In this document: positions 1-13,900 of the stretch, piece after piece
Layout: each line of letters opens with the position of its first letter
Position numbering within the stretch: position 1 is the first letter of the stretch
NCBI GenBank assembly: GCA_948474755.1
Contig: CAOLHI010000074.1
Location: 434,001-498,000 of the forward strand
DNA from: Ctenosaura bakeri
Lineage: Eukaryota; Chordata; Lepidosauria; Squamata; Iguanidae
DNA length: 64,000 bases
Reading direction: 5' to 3'
Position numbers and translations under genes: made by a program
The notes under the pieces: generated by a model
What the model was told of the DNA's origin: nothing
What the model saw: only the letters and a program-made list of their open reading frames with translations
Databases searched by the model: none

Positions 1-480
1 TTCTGCTTTTAGCTGGATGGAAAGCTAAAAGTCTGAAGAGGATAAAATCTTGTTTATTTGGAGAGTTTCTGAACACAGCAAAGAACCCTATTTTCCAGCA
101 TCCTTGTTCATGTGAAATCTCATGTGGACAGGAATATCTTTTCAGATTTGTTATTTTTCACATGGGAAAAGATTCAATGAAGTTGGTGGAGCTAGACAGT
201 CTCTGTTTTATGTGTTGATTCAAAGTGAATAGCTAGTGGCTGAACAAGACTAGATTTACAGATTTACTTCTCATTCCACCCCAATTCCTGACCCCTTTTC
301 TCTTACATTCATTATGACAGAAAAAGTACCAAGCAATTCCTTCTCTTCTAGTTTTCTGGCAGACAGTTTACTTCTACTTCATCTTTGGAAGTGTTCGACA
401 AGATCTTCCTTCTGTCTGTACAGGCATCTGTGGCAACCACTAAAAATACTCCCCTTCATGTCAGCTCTTCCCATGACTAA
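1..480. other. Unassigned non-coding DNA
   Basis: No frame with protein-like composition, no recognisable repeat and no RNA gene is visible. It is AT-rich sequence resembling the rest of the intergenic or intronic background. Confidence 0.5.
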
Positions 481-499
481 GTACTAAGGATGGAAAAGT

Positions 500-780
500 T
501 ATTCAAACATATTAGAGGAATAGCAAAAAGTTTGCCTTTTAATTATCAAGTGACTCTGATGAGAAGAATCCTGGACTGCTGAGATTTTTGACGTTTTGGG
601 CTTATTCTGCACAAAATTTGCATATAGTTGTTTTGCATAGAAAACAGCATTTTCTGCATAAGAGAGAGCATTTTTCTGAACAAACACACAAACAAATGTT
701 TCCCAAGTAGAAAATGTTGTTTTCTGCATAAAACAACTACGTGAAAATTTCACACAGAATAACTCCTGAAATACAAAAAG
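500..780 (-). repeat. AT-rich dispersed repeat with TTTTCTGCA/TGCAGAAAA motifs (reverse copy)
   Basis: The segment carries several palindrome-like TTTTCTGCATA and TAGAAAAC units and, read on the minus strand, the order of landmarks (TTTGTGCAGAATAA, then TCCAGGATTCT) found in the copies near 14.7, 15.9 and 53.2 kb. The 84-codon frame inside it is a by-product of the repeat. The outer termini of this copy are not clear. Family members near 16.0 and 33.0 kb suggest a TAGGGATGG-type terminal inverted repeat, so a non-autonomous DNA transposon is likely, but this is inference. Confidence 0.5.
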
Positions 781-1616
781 AATTCAAAACTGAGTGGCTT
801 TTGAAAAGCAGAAGAAAGAAAATTGCTAACATTATCCATTGCTTCCTTTGAGAGGAAAGTTAGTGAAGAATTACATTTCTACAATGTATAAGACAAGTAA
901 CTTTAAAACACTTTTGCATTTCGAGCAAGAGGATTTTTTTGTATCTCAACCGTGAAGTATGATCACACAAGTTCCTGCGTAAAGTATGTACTTAACACAT
1001 AATATTTATTTATTTACACCATAGAATACCATATAGTACACAAATCCTCTTTTATTAAGAGTAGCTGCTGCTGCTGTGAGCTCAAATAAAGGAACAAAAA
1101 TATAAATGAATATCAGGTACCCAAATAAAGAGTCTTCGTCCTCCAAAAGTAAAGCATGGAATTATCCAGAATGAAAACAGAGACAATTATTTGTGTAAAG
1201 AACCACTTGATTAATTAACATCATGGATCTGCAATGAATTTTTGTCCCCAAAAACTTCTATTACATTCTCTGGTGTAAATGTGGACATGTCTAGTCTGGC
1301 TTAAATATCAGATCACCCAGAAGCCAAGCTAGGCTTTCATTTGCTGCCAATCATGACGGTGGGCTGAGAGAAAACCTACCCGTTTCAACCTCTCCTTGCT
1401 GGCCATTATTCAACAAACTTAGTGGGTCTAAAGGCTTCTGTCTATCTTCATTAGCTAGCTGGCAATAAAGGGTAGAATGGGCTAAAGACTCCACTTTTCA
1501 GATGCCTCACAATGCTAATCATGTTTACTGAATTGACTACACACACAAACACACACACTGCCCCAAGGACATTTTCCAGTTGGGTATATCAGGCCTTTGA
1601 GGGTTGATTGCTGCAG
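781..1616. other. Unassigned non-coding DNA
   Basis: I see no gene, RNA or clear repeat. A short interrupted CA run lies near 1540-1558. Confidence 0.45.
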
Positions 1617-1860
1617 GGAAAGAGGCCTTTCAGAATGTGCTGCACTGTTTATTAGTTGTTTTCCTTTCCATAGCCATCCCTTTAACTTCTTTTAAGTCAA
1701 TTGTTAGCTTTATTATATTTTAAACTTTTTATTATTATTTGGTGGTGGTTGCTTTTTTAAAGCTATATCTGTTTTAACTTTCCTAAGTCAGCTTAAGACC
1801 CAGACTGAGGGGGGGGAAGAGTGGATATCATCATCAACAACATCCTCATCATATAAATAA
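1617..1860 (+). mobile_element. Old L2-like LINE 3' tail
   Basis: The block starts with GGCCTTTCAGAATGT, runs through a T-rich stretch and reaches AAAGCTATATCTGTTTTAACTT, followed by a simple ATC-rich tail. The same order recurs at 6172-6381 (GGCCTTTCAGAATGT, T-rich, AAAGCTGTTTTCACTTTTAT, then AAACTGCTTTGAGTC and a GAT-rich tail). This matches the layout of L2-type LINE 3' ends, which close with a motif resembling TAAGCYGCYTTGAGTC. No coding part remains. The family is assigned from the tail only. Confidence 0.4.
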
Positions 1861-4800
1861 GAGAATTTACAGGTTCTGCACTCTACCCACTCTGCTGTAA
1901 GTGGACACCAGTTTGAATTTTATTTATTGTCTCCACCTGCCTGTTATCCTTTAAGAAAAAAGTTGCAATCCTTTGCAGAAAGATGAATGCCATCACACCT
2001 GCAAAAGTGAAGCAAATTATGTCTTTTTGTAAGATGGAGAAGATATCCACTATTCAATAGAAGCAACCAGTTTTTGATGACCCTTTGCTATGTTTCCCTT
2101 CCTACAAAAGGCAAGGGCTTCTTATGTTGCAATGCTACCATCTCATGTATCCTCATTCTGCACCAAGTGGGGAGGGAAACAAGTCTATCAACATGTGAGT
2201 TGAAGAAGAGTATCAGACTACCATATGTAGGCTAAAAGTAGTTATACGAAACTTAATAGCAAATTTCTGAAGAATATTTAAACAGCATGCTTACAGTAAG
2301 AACTGAAAAGGTTTATAATAGCACATATATTTAATTTTCAAGCTTCTCTTAATATTGCTTCTTTCAAAGACCATTAGTCTATACTGAGATCTGAATGTAC
2401 TTGGATGATCTTTTGTTGTAATGATTATTGGCATTAAACATTTTGTAAATGGAAAAGGATATAAAAGATATTTCACTATGATAAAAGCAGGCAATCAGTT
2501 ATTGTAAAACTACAACATTTAAAATGCAAACAAATAAATGCAGCAAAATGCTTCTTGAGTACAGACTAAGAATAATTATTCAAATCACAATGTGAATGAA
2601 GAATAATAGCTCAGAGTACCAAATGCACTCCAACCTTAACATCTCCTTTTGTAACACAGAAGTTCAAACTGGTAGATTAGTTATTCCAGAGTTTGAAAAC
2701 AATCTATATTTGAATTGCTCAAAAGGACATGTTCTTATGTTTTGTTCTATCAAACAAGGAAATAGAAAGCCTTATGCAGAAAATGTTTCATTTTCTTTCT
2801 CTAAATCTGCACACACACAGATCTAGTTTCAATTGCATTTGGCTGGGTATAAGTCCTTTGGATGCAAATCAGATTATAGATGAAACCACATCCTTGTCCC
2901 TGTGTCTTTCAACACCCCCAGATTCTGTCCCCCACATTTCTTCTATTTTCCTTGGGGTGGAAATACATTTCTGAACTGGTAAACAGTTCTCAGCTACCCT
3001 GAATTATGAACCAATTCAGTTTATAAGAGTCTTTGCCACCTAATTCTGCAGACTGTATAAGGCAGCTCATGGTACTACCTAAATACCCTTTGAACTAAAT
3101 AGATGATATCATTTTTGGAATCCTGTGTACTGATCAGTATCATATTTTTGGTGTTATATAAAAACCTGACAACACTGTTCAGTACTGGGTCTTTGACAGC
3201 CTGGTAAGAAACAACAGTAAATAAATGCTGCACAAAGACAGATTGCTAAGCTGAAGGGATTCACAGTGACTGAGAAAGAAAGTGTGAACCAGGACTAGCT
3301 TTGGGATTTGGAGAAAGAAGTATCTGGCTAATGGCAGGAGTTTTGCTCTGAGGCAGGTGAGTTTCCCTCCCTTTCCTCTGTTCATAGTCCATTCTATTCT
3401 GGATACTTGACACAGCTGAATCTCCGGCGTCAAGGAGTTAATACAGTTTGGGTGTTAATTATGGATCACAGCGGGCAATAGAACGTGGAAGAAGTTCAAA
3501 GAGAATACTAGATCTCCCCCCAACTCTAACAGATGTGCAGCTCTGAGGTGTAAGGGGGGAAATTGTGTGAGCAAATCTCTCAAGCTTCCTGAGCAGCTAG
3601 AAACAAACTCAGATCCCTGCAGGCAACTGTAGGATCAGTATAGCTGAAAATAGCCTCTGCCCTTTGTAATTTGTCCTTGTTTTCCTTTTCCCTTAAAGAT
3701 TGTTGTTTCTGTGCATTATGCTCATGAGAGCCAATAACAGCATGAGTGCAGATGTCTAGGGTTTCATCTTAGGTGTATGCTTGCCTACAAAATGTAAACC
3801 TGTCAAAAACTGTGTTTAATGCGATCCACGTTTAAAAATTGGCATGAGTCTTCCCATTCTAGTGCTCAGTGACCCTCCCTCCCCTATAAGCCACTATAAT
3901 TGAAGAAAAATACATTGTAACCAGTCCTTTAATTCTGCCCTTTTTGTTCACAGATGGATGAAAATGATTGCTGGCTGTGATTGCTCCTCCAGATCCATTC
4001 CTTCTGCTAGGTTAGGCATTAAGAACAGAGGTAAATGCCCACTGGCAATGAATGGTTGCTGGCTTACTGATGCTTCAGTGGAGAGAGTGCTGTACATCCC
4101 CCAGTCTACTCTCTTAGTTCTTATGAAACATGGTGAAGATTGCCTGCCCTTAATTGCAGCTTGACACAAGTATGTTTCACAATCATACACAGTAGCAGGT
4201 ATGTGTGAAACCTGTTCCTTTATTTTTGCAGATATCCCCATCTTCCTGTATGCAGGGCTCAGATGTCTGGGACAGTTGCCCACAAAAACGCTTCTATATA
4301 TATTTAAAAAGACTATCTGTGTGTCTGCTTCAAGAACATATGGGGAAATCTGTCAGTTTTGTTTTTATGTTAATCAATGGTCTTGATGTCCTTTTATTGA
4401 AGGTGTGGAATCAATCCACAGCTTTGTATGAAAATAACGGTGCTCTCTCTCTCGCTTTCACTTTGATGCCTCGGTGATGTAGCCGCATTATGGTTTGGCT
4501 AGTAGCATCACTGAGGCCAACAAAACATGATCAATTAGCAGTGGCAATCCCTGTCTTCAGGAAAAATGTAATGTATTGAAGGTGGCTGAAAGAGTTGATG
4601 AGTAAATTGTCTCCATGCAAGCAGATGTTCTGCATCTCCTTTTGCAAAGTGACAGAAATGTTCAGGACAGAAACAGCCTAGATTGCAAGGGAAGTTACTT
4701 TTTTATGTTGTTTTTGGAGTTGTAATTTTATTGCCTAGATTTTATTACTCTTTGTCTCCCAGTGTCCACATGGCCAAAGAGGGGAGTGACCTCTTGCCTG

Positions 4801-6171
4801 AACTGATATCTTTCCAGACCATCTTAACTGACAACAACAAAAACACTTTTGCTTGCTAAAGAGGCCAGTAGAGCTTCAAAGCCTTGCATAATGTGTTTTG
4901 TGCATGTTTGATTGGCCCAATAGTAAAGGTATTGCTGCTTTTTGGATTTTGGTTGTTGTTATATTTCGCTATATGACCAGCACAGCTCCTTAACCGATAT
5001 GCATGGTCTCTGTAATAGCTAGGTAACAAGATCATACTTATTACATGCAATTGCCATGAGTCTTTCAAGAGCTATGCACAAGCACTTCCATGTGTTAACT
5101 GATTATGATATTATATCATCCTTCAGTGGTCTTGGAAGGGAAACCCACTGGAAAAAAAAATTCAAGCATGCTCATTGTCTCAGCAGTATTGCATGAGATT
5201 GGGGGTTACTTAAATGGCATGTGAAAGAGAGGATACATGTATAATACCCTAGATGCCAAGCTTATGAAACCTCAAGGACAAGGACGAGAATGCTTTTAAA
5301 CTCGGAGCTGCATGTCCTAATTATCTGGGCAGATAAAAATGCAAGCAAATCATATAGTTACAACACTGTTATTCCTCCACATAGCTTTGTCAGAAAAAAA
5401 TGGAATCTGTGTTTTATCAGTACTGTGGATAAGGTTACCTACTATGTCCATTACCTGTCTGTAACTATAGCCATGTGGATACAAACTAAAACTCATCACA
5501 GTAGGATGCTAGCTGTTTCAAAGATGATTTGAATATATGGTTGCCTGAGGCTGAGATGCCATCATCTGTTCCAATCCCATTGCTTAACAATTTCCTTATA
5601 CTTCTTATGCAAGTGATAACCAGATGTTGACCTATTCTGTAAGTTTACAGTACTGAACATTATCATTTGTACATGAACCATATTTCTATTTGTCCAGTTG
5701 TATCTACGTTTTGTTTGTCACATCTGGGATTTTTGTTGGGTTTTTTTTTTTTACCTACTTTAAGGGTTACGGGCATGTCTTCTATTTATGGTCATAACAC
5801 TGGAACTAGTAATCTGACGGGCACACTCAATGCTTCAAATGATGAGAAATGCGTTGATCAAATTAAAATAAAATAACAGGTCTGAGTATGGGATGATTAA
5901 AATAGTATACCTGTTCAGAGTCAATGACTTTGACACCCAACTCTGCACATTCCTAGTAAGAGGAAGAGTGGGCAATATCCAACATTGGGTATCTGCTGGT
6001 AGAAGAGCATAAATAAAAATCAAGGGTCCCCTCCCTGTTATAGCCTTCACAAACTATGACCTTCAAACTGGCCCTGGAGGACTAGAAAATTCTCAAAGCC
6101 AGTTTTCAGGTATCATGGCAGGGTGCACAGGATGGAGGGGGATGAGACAGTTCTACTCCAGCTCAAAGAGA
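1861..6171. other. Unassigned non-coding DNA, about 4.3 kb
   Basis: Short overlapping frames occur on both strands (the longest is 111 codons at 3948-4283 minus), but none shows domain motifs, splice-flanked structure or coding-like composition that I recognise. A C/T-rich run lies near 4440-4460. I saw no clear mobile element, so decayed repeats below visual recognition are possible. Confidence 0.45.
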
Positions 6172-6381
6172 ACGGGCCTTTCAGAATGTATGACATTGTT
6201 TCTTTATTGTTTTCCTTTCAATTCTTTTGTCTTAAACTTATTTTTAGTCTAGTGTTAGTTTAGTTATATTTTTAATTTTTTATGATATGAAATTTAAAGC
6301 TGTTTTCACTTTTATAAACTGCTTTGAGTCTTGGAATGGATAAAATTGATGATGATGGTGGTGGTGATGATGATGATAGAA
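6172..6381 (+). mobile_element. Old L2-like LINE 3' tail with GAT-rich tail
   Basis: This is the second copy of the tail at 1617. It has GGCCTTTCAGAATGT, a T-rich run, AAAGCTGTTTTCACTT, then TATAAACTGCTTTGAGTC and a (GATGAT)n-like tail at 6350-6381. The AAACTGCTTTGAGTC phrase is the element end typical of L2-related LINEs. No open frame is retained. Confidence 0.45.
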
Positions 6382-8600
6382 AAACAATCTTGTATTAGTC
6401 CTCTAGAAAGATTAGTGAACATGGAAGAGCATATATTACCAGTTTAGCACACGCTGATTCCAAACATATAGCAGTATTGCTACATTTGAAAAAACAGAAT
6501 TTGATGCCATATTCAGAAATACATGTATTTTTAGTAGAGAATCAGCAGGTAGAAAGTTGCACGCTTAACTATTTTCCCTGTAACTTCTCTGGTTGATTCC
6601 CCCCCCCTTGTCTGAATTCCAGGGTCATGGTCGTATTGGAAGCACACATTTGTCTACAGATGTATGAACTAGTCTATTTCCAGTTCATATCATTTTCATA
6701 TGTATTCACCCATAAGTCTATTCTATCTCATTTCTAGATTAATCTGTGATTTTAAGACACTTAAGGGGAAAATTGCATTTAAATTGTTATTTAAAGATAT
6801 ATTTTTAAATATATTTGCTTTCAAAATATGCAAGAAATTTTTAGGCTAAGTAAGAAGCCTTTTTTTTTTCTGTTTTATTCTAAATCTATTTGGTCCTAAC
6901 ATCTTTCCAGTTAGAAAGAGAGGGAAAATTACACTACATATGTTCTTTCACACTGTTTCAGAAGAAAGACAGGAAACAAATTTTAGTGGAAGAATTAAGG
7001 ACAAGCTTAAACCTTTCCCACTGAAATCAATACCATTTAAAGTCTTCAGCTGTGGGTGGAACTGTGTCCTTTATTTTAATCTTTGTGTTTGAGATGTAAT
7101 CTGCATATATCTTTAATCATCAGTATGGAAAAACACTCTTGACAGGATGTCTAACGGTGAAAGAATTTTAAACTAGAATACATTCTTTCAGAGTTTCATA
7201 AGATCCCACTTGATGCAATCTCACTTAAAAAAACACCAGCCTGCCACCTGATGAAGGATAACCATCTGAAGACTAATACATTGTTAACATCAGCACTTCC
7301 TACTTATTTGCCTTTTTGACATTTTCTAAAATATTTTGTTTTCATGGGAGGTTCAGGCTGTTTTTAATAAATTAGATTAAAATATAATTAATAACAGCTA
7401 TTGGCTAAAAACTATATAGGATAATATTTATAGGTAGTTTTTTTGCTTTTGGGGGGGGAAATCAATATATGAAAATCTGTAATGCAGTATGACAGATACA
7501 TCTGAATGCAATCTGTCTTTGCTTGTGAGCAAAATCAATAAGCAAAGATTCTGAAAATAAGTCAATACCACATATCCATACACTGTGTTACATAGTATTC
7601 CACGTCCTTGCAAATGCTTGATGCTATTTATTGTAGAGCACTACTTTATTCCAAATATGCCAGAGCCAAAATGATTCAAAGATTTCACAGGAAAAAGCCT
7701 GATTAGAATGGAAAGAACTTAATCTGAATTTTCACCACACCATTTCTTTCTATATGAGAAAAATAAATAAATAAAAATTTTTAAAAAAAAATCCTGCAAG
7801 ACCAAGCTGCACACTTAGGTTTGATTCCTATTGTTAGTCCCAGCTAAATGAGATACTCTGAACAAATGGGATTTCCCTGTGTGTTGACACATCATTCAAT
7901 AATCAGTTCAATGGATTGAGATAGCTGGAGCTATCCAATAAAATTCAGGCCATATTCATTCTTAAAAATATTTTTCAGGTTGTTGTTTTTTTAATGCAGC
8001 ATGGTTCATTATGAAAAAAATGTAAATTAATTTGTCATTCAACCTGCATTTCTTCCTTATAATTGGCAATCACCTGATATTTCTCTCTCTGGAAGACAAT
8101 CATTTTAGATATTGATATAGCAGCAACATGCAATCCCACCCTCTTGTAGAAATTATTAATGGCACAATTCACCTGAGGAGGAGTCTCCAAATTCACCTTG
8201 AATTTCACTTTAGGCAACAGATAATCACAACCCAAGGATATGCAGAACCCCCTCAGAAATTTCATTAGGCTTCCCTCCACTCTTCTAACTTCTCTCAAAA
8301 TTCCTCAGACATTTCTCCTGAGGAGAACTCTCAGATTTGATTTGAATTTTGCTTCAGGTGAAATTTCAATGGCAACTATAAGAAATGCACACTAGAAAGA
8401 ATACTTTAATTAGTGATGCTGTCAAAACTGGGAATAAGTCAACTCATAAGTCGAATTTGGCATGTGCCTCATTCTTCAATGCATAATGAGTCTGAACTTG
8501 ATCCAACAAACTTTTATTATTTTCATAATTCAAACTGAGTTGATTTATATTTATATTATCTGCTTCTGTCATGTGGAGTCTGCATGTTTTTAGCATCTAT
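6382..8600. other. Unassigned AT-rich DNA
   Basis: No gene is visible. The region has homopolymer runs (C near 6600, T near 6860, G near 7450, A near 7780). An 87-codon minus frame at 8035-8298 has no recognisable domain. Confidence 0.45.
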
Positions 8601-8646
8601 CTTTCCTCTTCTTCTCCTTCTTCTCCTTCTTCTTCTTCTTCTTTTT
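8601..8646. repeat. (CTT)n microsatellite
   Basis: An interrupted CTT/CTTCTC tract of about 46 bases is visible directly. Confidence 0.85.
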
Positions 8647-10915
8647 CCATACAGTCTCTGGAAACAACATTACATTATTGCTTTACACCAGTTTCATGGA
8701 CAATTCTGGGCTTGGTTGAAAGCATAAGGCTGTAGCTATCCTTCCTAAGGCTGTCCAATATGTTTTCATTTTTAAAGACGTGAAGAAGAAAATATAGAAG
8801 AAAACAATTTAGAATTGCTCAGATCAACTTTTGCGCTAAATTTATATTTGTTATTACCTGAAATCTCACATTATGGAGAACTTTCATATGAATTCAAAAT
8901 ATTAGATTAGTAACTCAGTGAACAAGTTAGGAATTATGATACGGTCAGTTTGTCCATGGCTAATTTCAACACAAAAACTTGGTAATTAAAATAATGCTAT
9001 TGAAGAACGTTTTGCGTGATGATCTGCAAGAACTCTTGGATGCAAAATACCTAATCTTTATTGTGAGCAAAATTAATTTACCCTCAGATCTAAGAAAAAT
9101 GAGAACACCTACTTGGAAGGTTTTAATCTGATGTCACATTAGCAGATTTAGTAGTATATGCAAGGTCATGTGGTAGAGGCACATGCCCTGAATGCACACT
9201 AGGCAAGGGGTTGGGGAAATAGGCATGAGCATTTTTATAATCAATCAGCAGTTATGATGCTGGCCCATTATGCAATGTGTTTTATATATTTAGTTTGAAG
9301 TAATTAAATTTGGTGTAACTGAGTTTGAAGATCTTGTGTATATTTTCACATGAGTATAGCCAAAATGCCAGCTTGCTGAGAGGCTCAGTGAGAACAACAC
9401 ATCAGGCAGAGTGGCCCATTATAGCTTTTTTGGAAGGGTCCATTTTCACAGTTTAGCATAATTAAAGCCACCCATCCACTGAAACTGCTAGTACTGGAAA
9501 AGAAAATGTTATACATGGGACACATGAGGAGTACCAGCTAAACTTTTTTCTTTTTTTTTAAGAGAGGTCCTTCTGAAGAAGAACAGTCTGTGTGAAATGC
9601 AGAAGAGTGTCCTTAAGATCCACGGTCATTTATAACTCACTCAATATTGGTTTTTGGAAAGTGAGACACAGACTTGAAAGCGCTGAGAAGGCCGGTGATA
9701 CCACTGCAAACACTATGGGAAGGGTAATAAATTATTTCATTAACAGTTGCTTTTGAGTCATGTTGTTAGTAGTCATTTTGAACGTATAGGCCGAAGGGTG
9801 AGCAGAAATATTTCTATTTCTTTATTTCATTTATTGGGATCTGGAAAGTGATTTTAAGAGATTATTCATTTCTGAGTGAGAGATGAATCCAAATTATCCA
9901 CAATCCAAATTATTGTGGATTAGATCCATAAATGATGACTAAGTCCAAGTGAGCATTCCATCACAATAAGACTGGATAGGGGGTGCGTGCTGTTGTACCC
10001 ATGGCCGTCACCATAGAGACAAAGGGAATTCAGCTTGTGTAACAGAATCCTGGATACCTCACAAAACATTTGTGATATGATCCACTGTGTGAATGGGTTG
10101 ACTCAATGGCATCTTGGCCTAAGGGTGATAAAAGTAAAATAGGTAAGATCAAGCAATTGTTTGATGGAATTTAATTTGAACAATTTGGAACTTGTGTTTA
10201 GTGTAAATGAAATCAGAGTTGCAATGAAGAAAGAGGGGGTCTGTGGTCCAGATGAAATGACAGTAAACAGAAAACAAACTGTTACTGTCCTGTTCATTTT
10301 TTTCTACACCCAGTTTTTGAACAAAATAAAATGAAAAATAAAATTAATCTGCAGCTTTTTATATATAAGAGTAACCACACTATTTCTCTCTCTCTGCCTT
10401 TCAAGGAGACCTGTGAGTTCCAGTAAATGTCATTGGAAGCTTCTGATCAGTACTTTCAAAGAAGAGAGAAGGAAGGAAGGAATTCAAACAGTGGGTCGAC
10501 ATTGCTTCCCTGCCCCAACATATCTCAGTATAACTTAAGTTCTTTTAAAAGAAAGTTCAGGTATTAACCTAATTAATCATAATTTTAAGGCTTAGAGTGG
10601 AGAATGGTCCTTTAAAAATCTTCTCTTTCATTATGTATATTTTCATGATTTACCATCCTATTTGAAAAGGCTTAGACAACACCTTACAAATTATTACCAG
10701 TCTGGATAAAAGGTGGTGTTTTTTTATTCTAGTAACACAAGCTAAATTACATGGGGAAAGCTCCTAGATGAAAGAGAACAGAGCTTTATTTCAAAACTGC
10801 AAGGAAGTCAATTTATATTTTGTATTTGGATGTAGATTTTTAAGTATAAAATCTGTGTGCCTTGGATAACTTGAAAGACAGGAAGGCTCAAGCTTGTTCT
10901 CTCCATACTCTTCAT
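8647..10915. other. Unassigned AT-rich DNA
   Basis: Nothing recognised with confidence. A plus-strand stretch at about 10195-10262 can be read as a peptide with VNEIRVAMKK and GPDEMT, loosely like a LINE reverse transcriptase, but it is too short to call. Confidence 0.4.
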
Positions 10916-10966
10916 TTGAGTACATTTCCTTAAGGAAACTTCCTTGAGTACATTTCCTTAAGGAAA
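10916..10966. repeat. Two-unit tandem duplication, 28-bp period
   Basis: A 23-base unit beginning TTGAGTACATTTCC is present at 10916-10938 and again, identical, at 10944-10966, with a 5-base CTTCC spacer. Each unit contains the palindrome TTTCCTTAAGGAAA. The identity indicates a recent local duplication. Confidence 0.9.
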
Positions 10967-13900
10967 GGTTTAAATTTGTATGTTTTTTGAGGTTCTGTAT
11001 ACATAAAGTGGTGAGCACTCATCTGAAGACCCCAAAAAAAAAAAATGAGAAGAAATGGGGAAAATGGAATGAAGAAGGGACATATGAGAGTGAGACACAT
11101 GAGTTTAAGATGAAAATTATTAATCTATCATGATCTTAATTGTGTTTCCTACTCAAGTACTTCTTTGAAGAAGTGACACAGAATTCTTGTTGCACACTAT
11201 AGGAATAAAATTATCTAAAATTAAATGCACATCATGTTAGGCAACTATAGATAGTTTTATCTCAGTAAATGCAGTGACTTTACAAAACAGTTGCCTATTT
11301 GGGATATTAATCTGAAAACGTGAGCATACATCATCACAGATATTTGCAGCATAGCTAAATTACCAACAGTACAGGTCTAACTATTTTCAAAAATGCTCAG
11401 CGATTCAGAACAAATGGCTCAGGCAGATGCAGGATGACACAGACTCCAACTGCACTACTTTCCTGGAATTCTAATACCATTTTTAAAAATACTATATTGT
11501 CTAATCCAAAAAGGACTGCAGACTACACCTTACAAAACGGAAGATATCATTCAAGTAATGAGAACATGGCTCCTAAATGAAATGCAGTGAGAGGTTACAA
11601 GTCAAAAAATGGTATATCCCAACAAACCTCTTCAGAATAGATACAATGACCACAACATTAATTGTTTATAGGATTTCATATATGAAGATGAGGGGTAGGA
11701 ATTGGTAGTGCAAATATTAACTTTTTTTTTCTTTTTGGAGCAATAATTTCTAACTCTTGTTACAGAGAGGGAGAGAGAAAGAGAGTCTTTTTAATAGAAA
11801 AGGAAGTTATGTGTGCATTTATGTCTTGAAGTAAGCAGTCTCTCTACAATCACCAGTGATGATTTTACAGATTGGGCAGAGTTGTATCCTTGCGGGGAAG
11901 ATTTAACGTGATGAATGCAAGCTTGCTTCTTCTTCTCTGAGTTACAGCTTTGAGTTTAAGCTTGCAGCTTACTCTGTCACAATGCATGCTGATTTGAAAC
12001 AATCCCCCCCCTCCATTCTTATAGGGCTGGATCTGTGGAAATGCTCCGCTCTTGTTGTGGTGATAAAGTCCTATTCACTGTGGGGTCTGAGCTGTTGAGA
12101 TCCAGGCCCTATAGGAGTCAACATGGAGTTCTTGCACCCCCTACAGTCTGAATTGTAACCATTCACATGGAAAGGAGTCCTAATTCTGCTGTGATATTTT
12201 CCCATAAGAATGTTGAGATTCATGCTGCCTATTATGGAAGCATATAGCCCATGAGAAAAGGTGGAGACTTGAATATAGAAACCAAACAAAACAAAACCCT
12301 GCCCAAATAAATACATGATTATCTGGTCAGAGAAAATAGTTCTGTTTTGTCCTCACTGGTAAGTCCTGTGGTAATATGTTCTAAGCAAAACATCAGGCCT
12401 AAGTATCCCTTAAATAATGTCTTTGTGGTCCTAGGATGCCATATTCTTTACCATTTACTTTGTAGGTAGGTTCAGGAGCCCCTTTTTGATCTAGCTGTCT
12501 TGTGGGCCCTTTTCATAGTCAGCTATCAGACAGACCCAATAGAATCCAGAACAGAGAAGTGACTTTACTGACTTTGGTAAACCAAGCTATAACATGTTTG
12601 ACCATGTAAGAAAACAGGGAAAGAATTATAGTCAGTGACAGAGATTTGTTAAACATGTATTAAACATAATATTAATTTATGTCAGAGTTTATTATAGTGA
12701 GCTTGGTAAGGCCACTCTAACATGAGAGAGAGGTTCTTCTTCAGATGAAACACTGGGAGAATGATAAAGGATTTTCACTAGTAAAATGTCTCAGAAAGAG
12801 GGTGGGGCTTAAGTTCCCAATTCTCCATACAACCCACCCTTACATTGTCAGATATTACTCCATGAAAAATTTAAATCAAACTTTAAGTTTCTCCTCAAGC
12901 AAAACATGGGAAGGATTCTTACACAGCTAGCTAAATTTCTTAGGGAGTAGGAATCTCCTTCAAGCTGGAAAGAATTCTGAGCAGTGTTCTCCATTCAGTA
13001 AAACTGTGTATTTGTCATTGGACAATGTGCCCCAGAGGTCCACGAGGAGGAGAGATAGAAACTGGTATTGGGTGCTATATAGAGCTAAAATTCACCAATA
13101 CAACTTGGAAAGTAGTGACCTTTGGCTATATCACAGAAATTTAAAAGTAAACCTTTTGCTTACAAAAACAAGAAAATATCCATAAGATCCTTATGCGGGA
13201 TGTGTAGGCGTGTGTGTACACATTTGTTCATTCCCGTGATCTCTGCAGCTAGCAGATACATGTTTGAGGAAATGTACCCATTAACCCAAGACTCAAGAGA
13301 AAAGGAATATAAAAGAAATGTGTTATGTAGTCAAGCCCTACAGAGAATTTATATCGTGTGAAATTGATACTTAGGTCAGCACATTAATAAGCACTGTCTC
13401 AAATTAGACATACCACAAACTGGCAGATACCACTGAGCTCTCAACCGGAGTTCCTTCTTAGAATGAGGCCTTCCTTGAGAAGCAACTGCCAGTCATAATG
13501 AATTATGAAATGTGTATATAATGCAGATAAATATTCATTAGTTGTCACAATGAGATCATTGATGATAGCCTAAACCAGTATGTGATTCTCAACTCCATCA
13601 GTCGGGAGGGAAGGAGGGAGGGAGGGAGGTGGAAACAGGAAGGGAAAGAGGGATTTTTTTTTTAACAGATTTCGATATCAGTAACCTGACATAAATGTGA
13701 ATCAGCTCAACTGACATTGATAAAATTACTTGTGAGATTAGCACCAACATAATCTAGATCAGAACCTCTCTGCTTGCCTGTACAGCACTTCTGTTTGATA
13801 GAGATAATAAAGTGTAGTAGCAACACCCTGAATCTAAACAGGGACACAAGTCCCATGTATTTTAGCCAGACTTTTGTGCAGTCCAGTATAGTAAAGGCAA

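Noticed and set aside
10195..10262. Possible LINE reverse transcriptase fragment (GPDEMT reading)
   Set aside because: Only about 20 codons resemble RT text, without flanking motifs. Chance similarity cannot be excluded.
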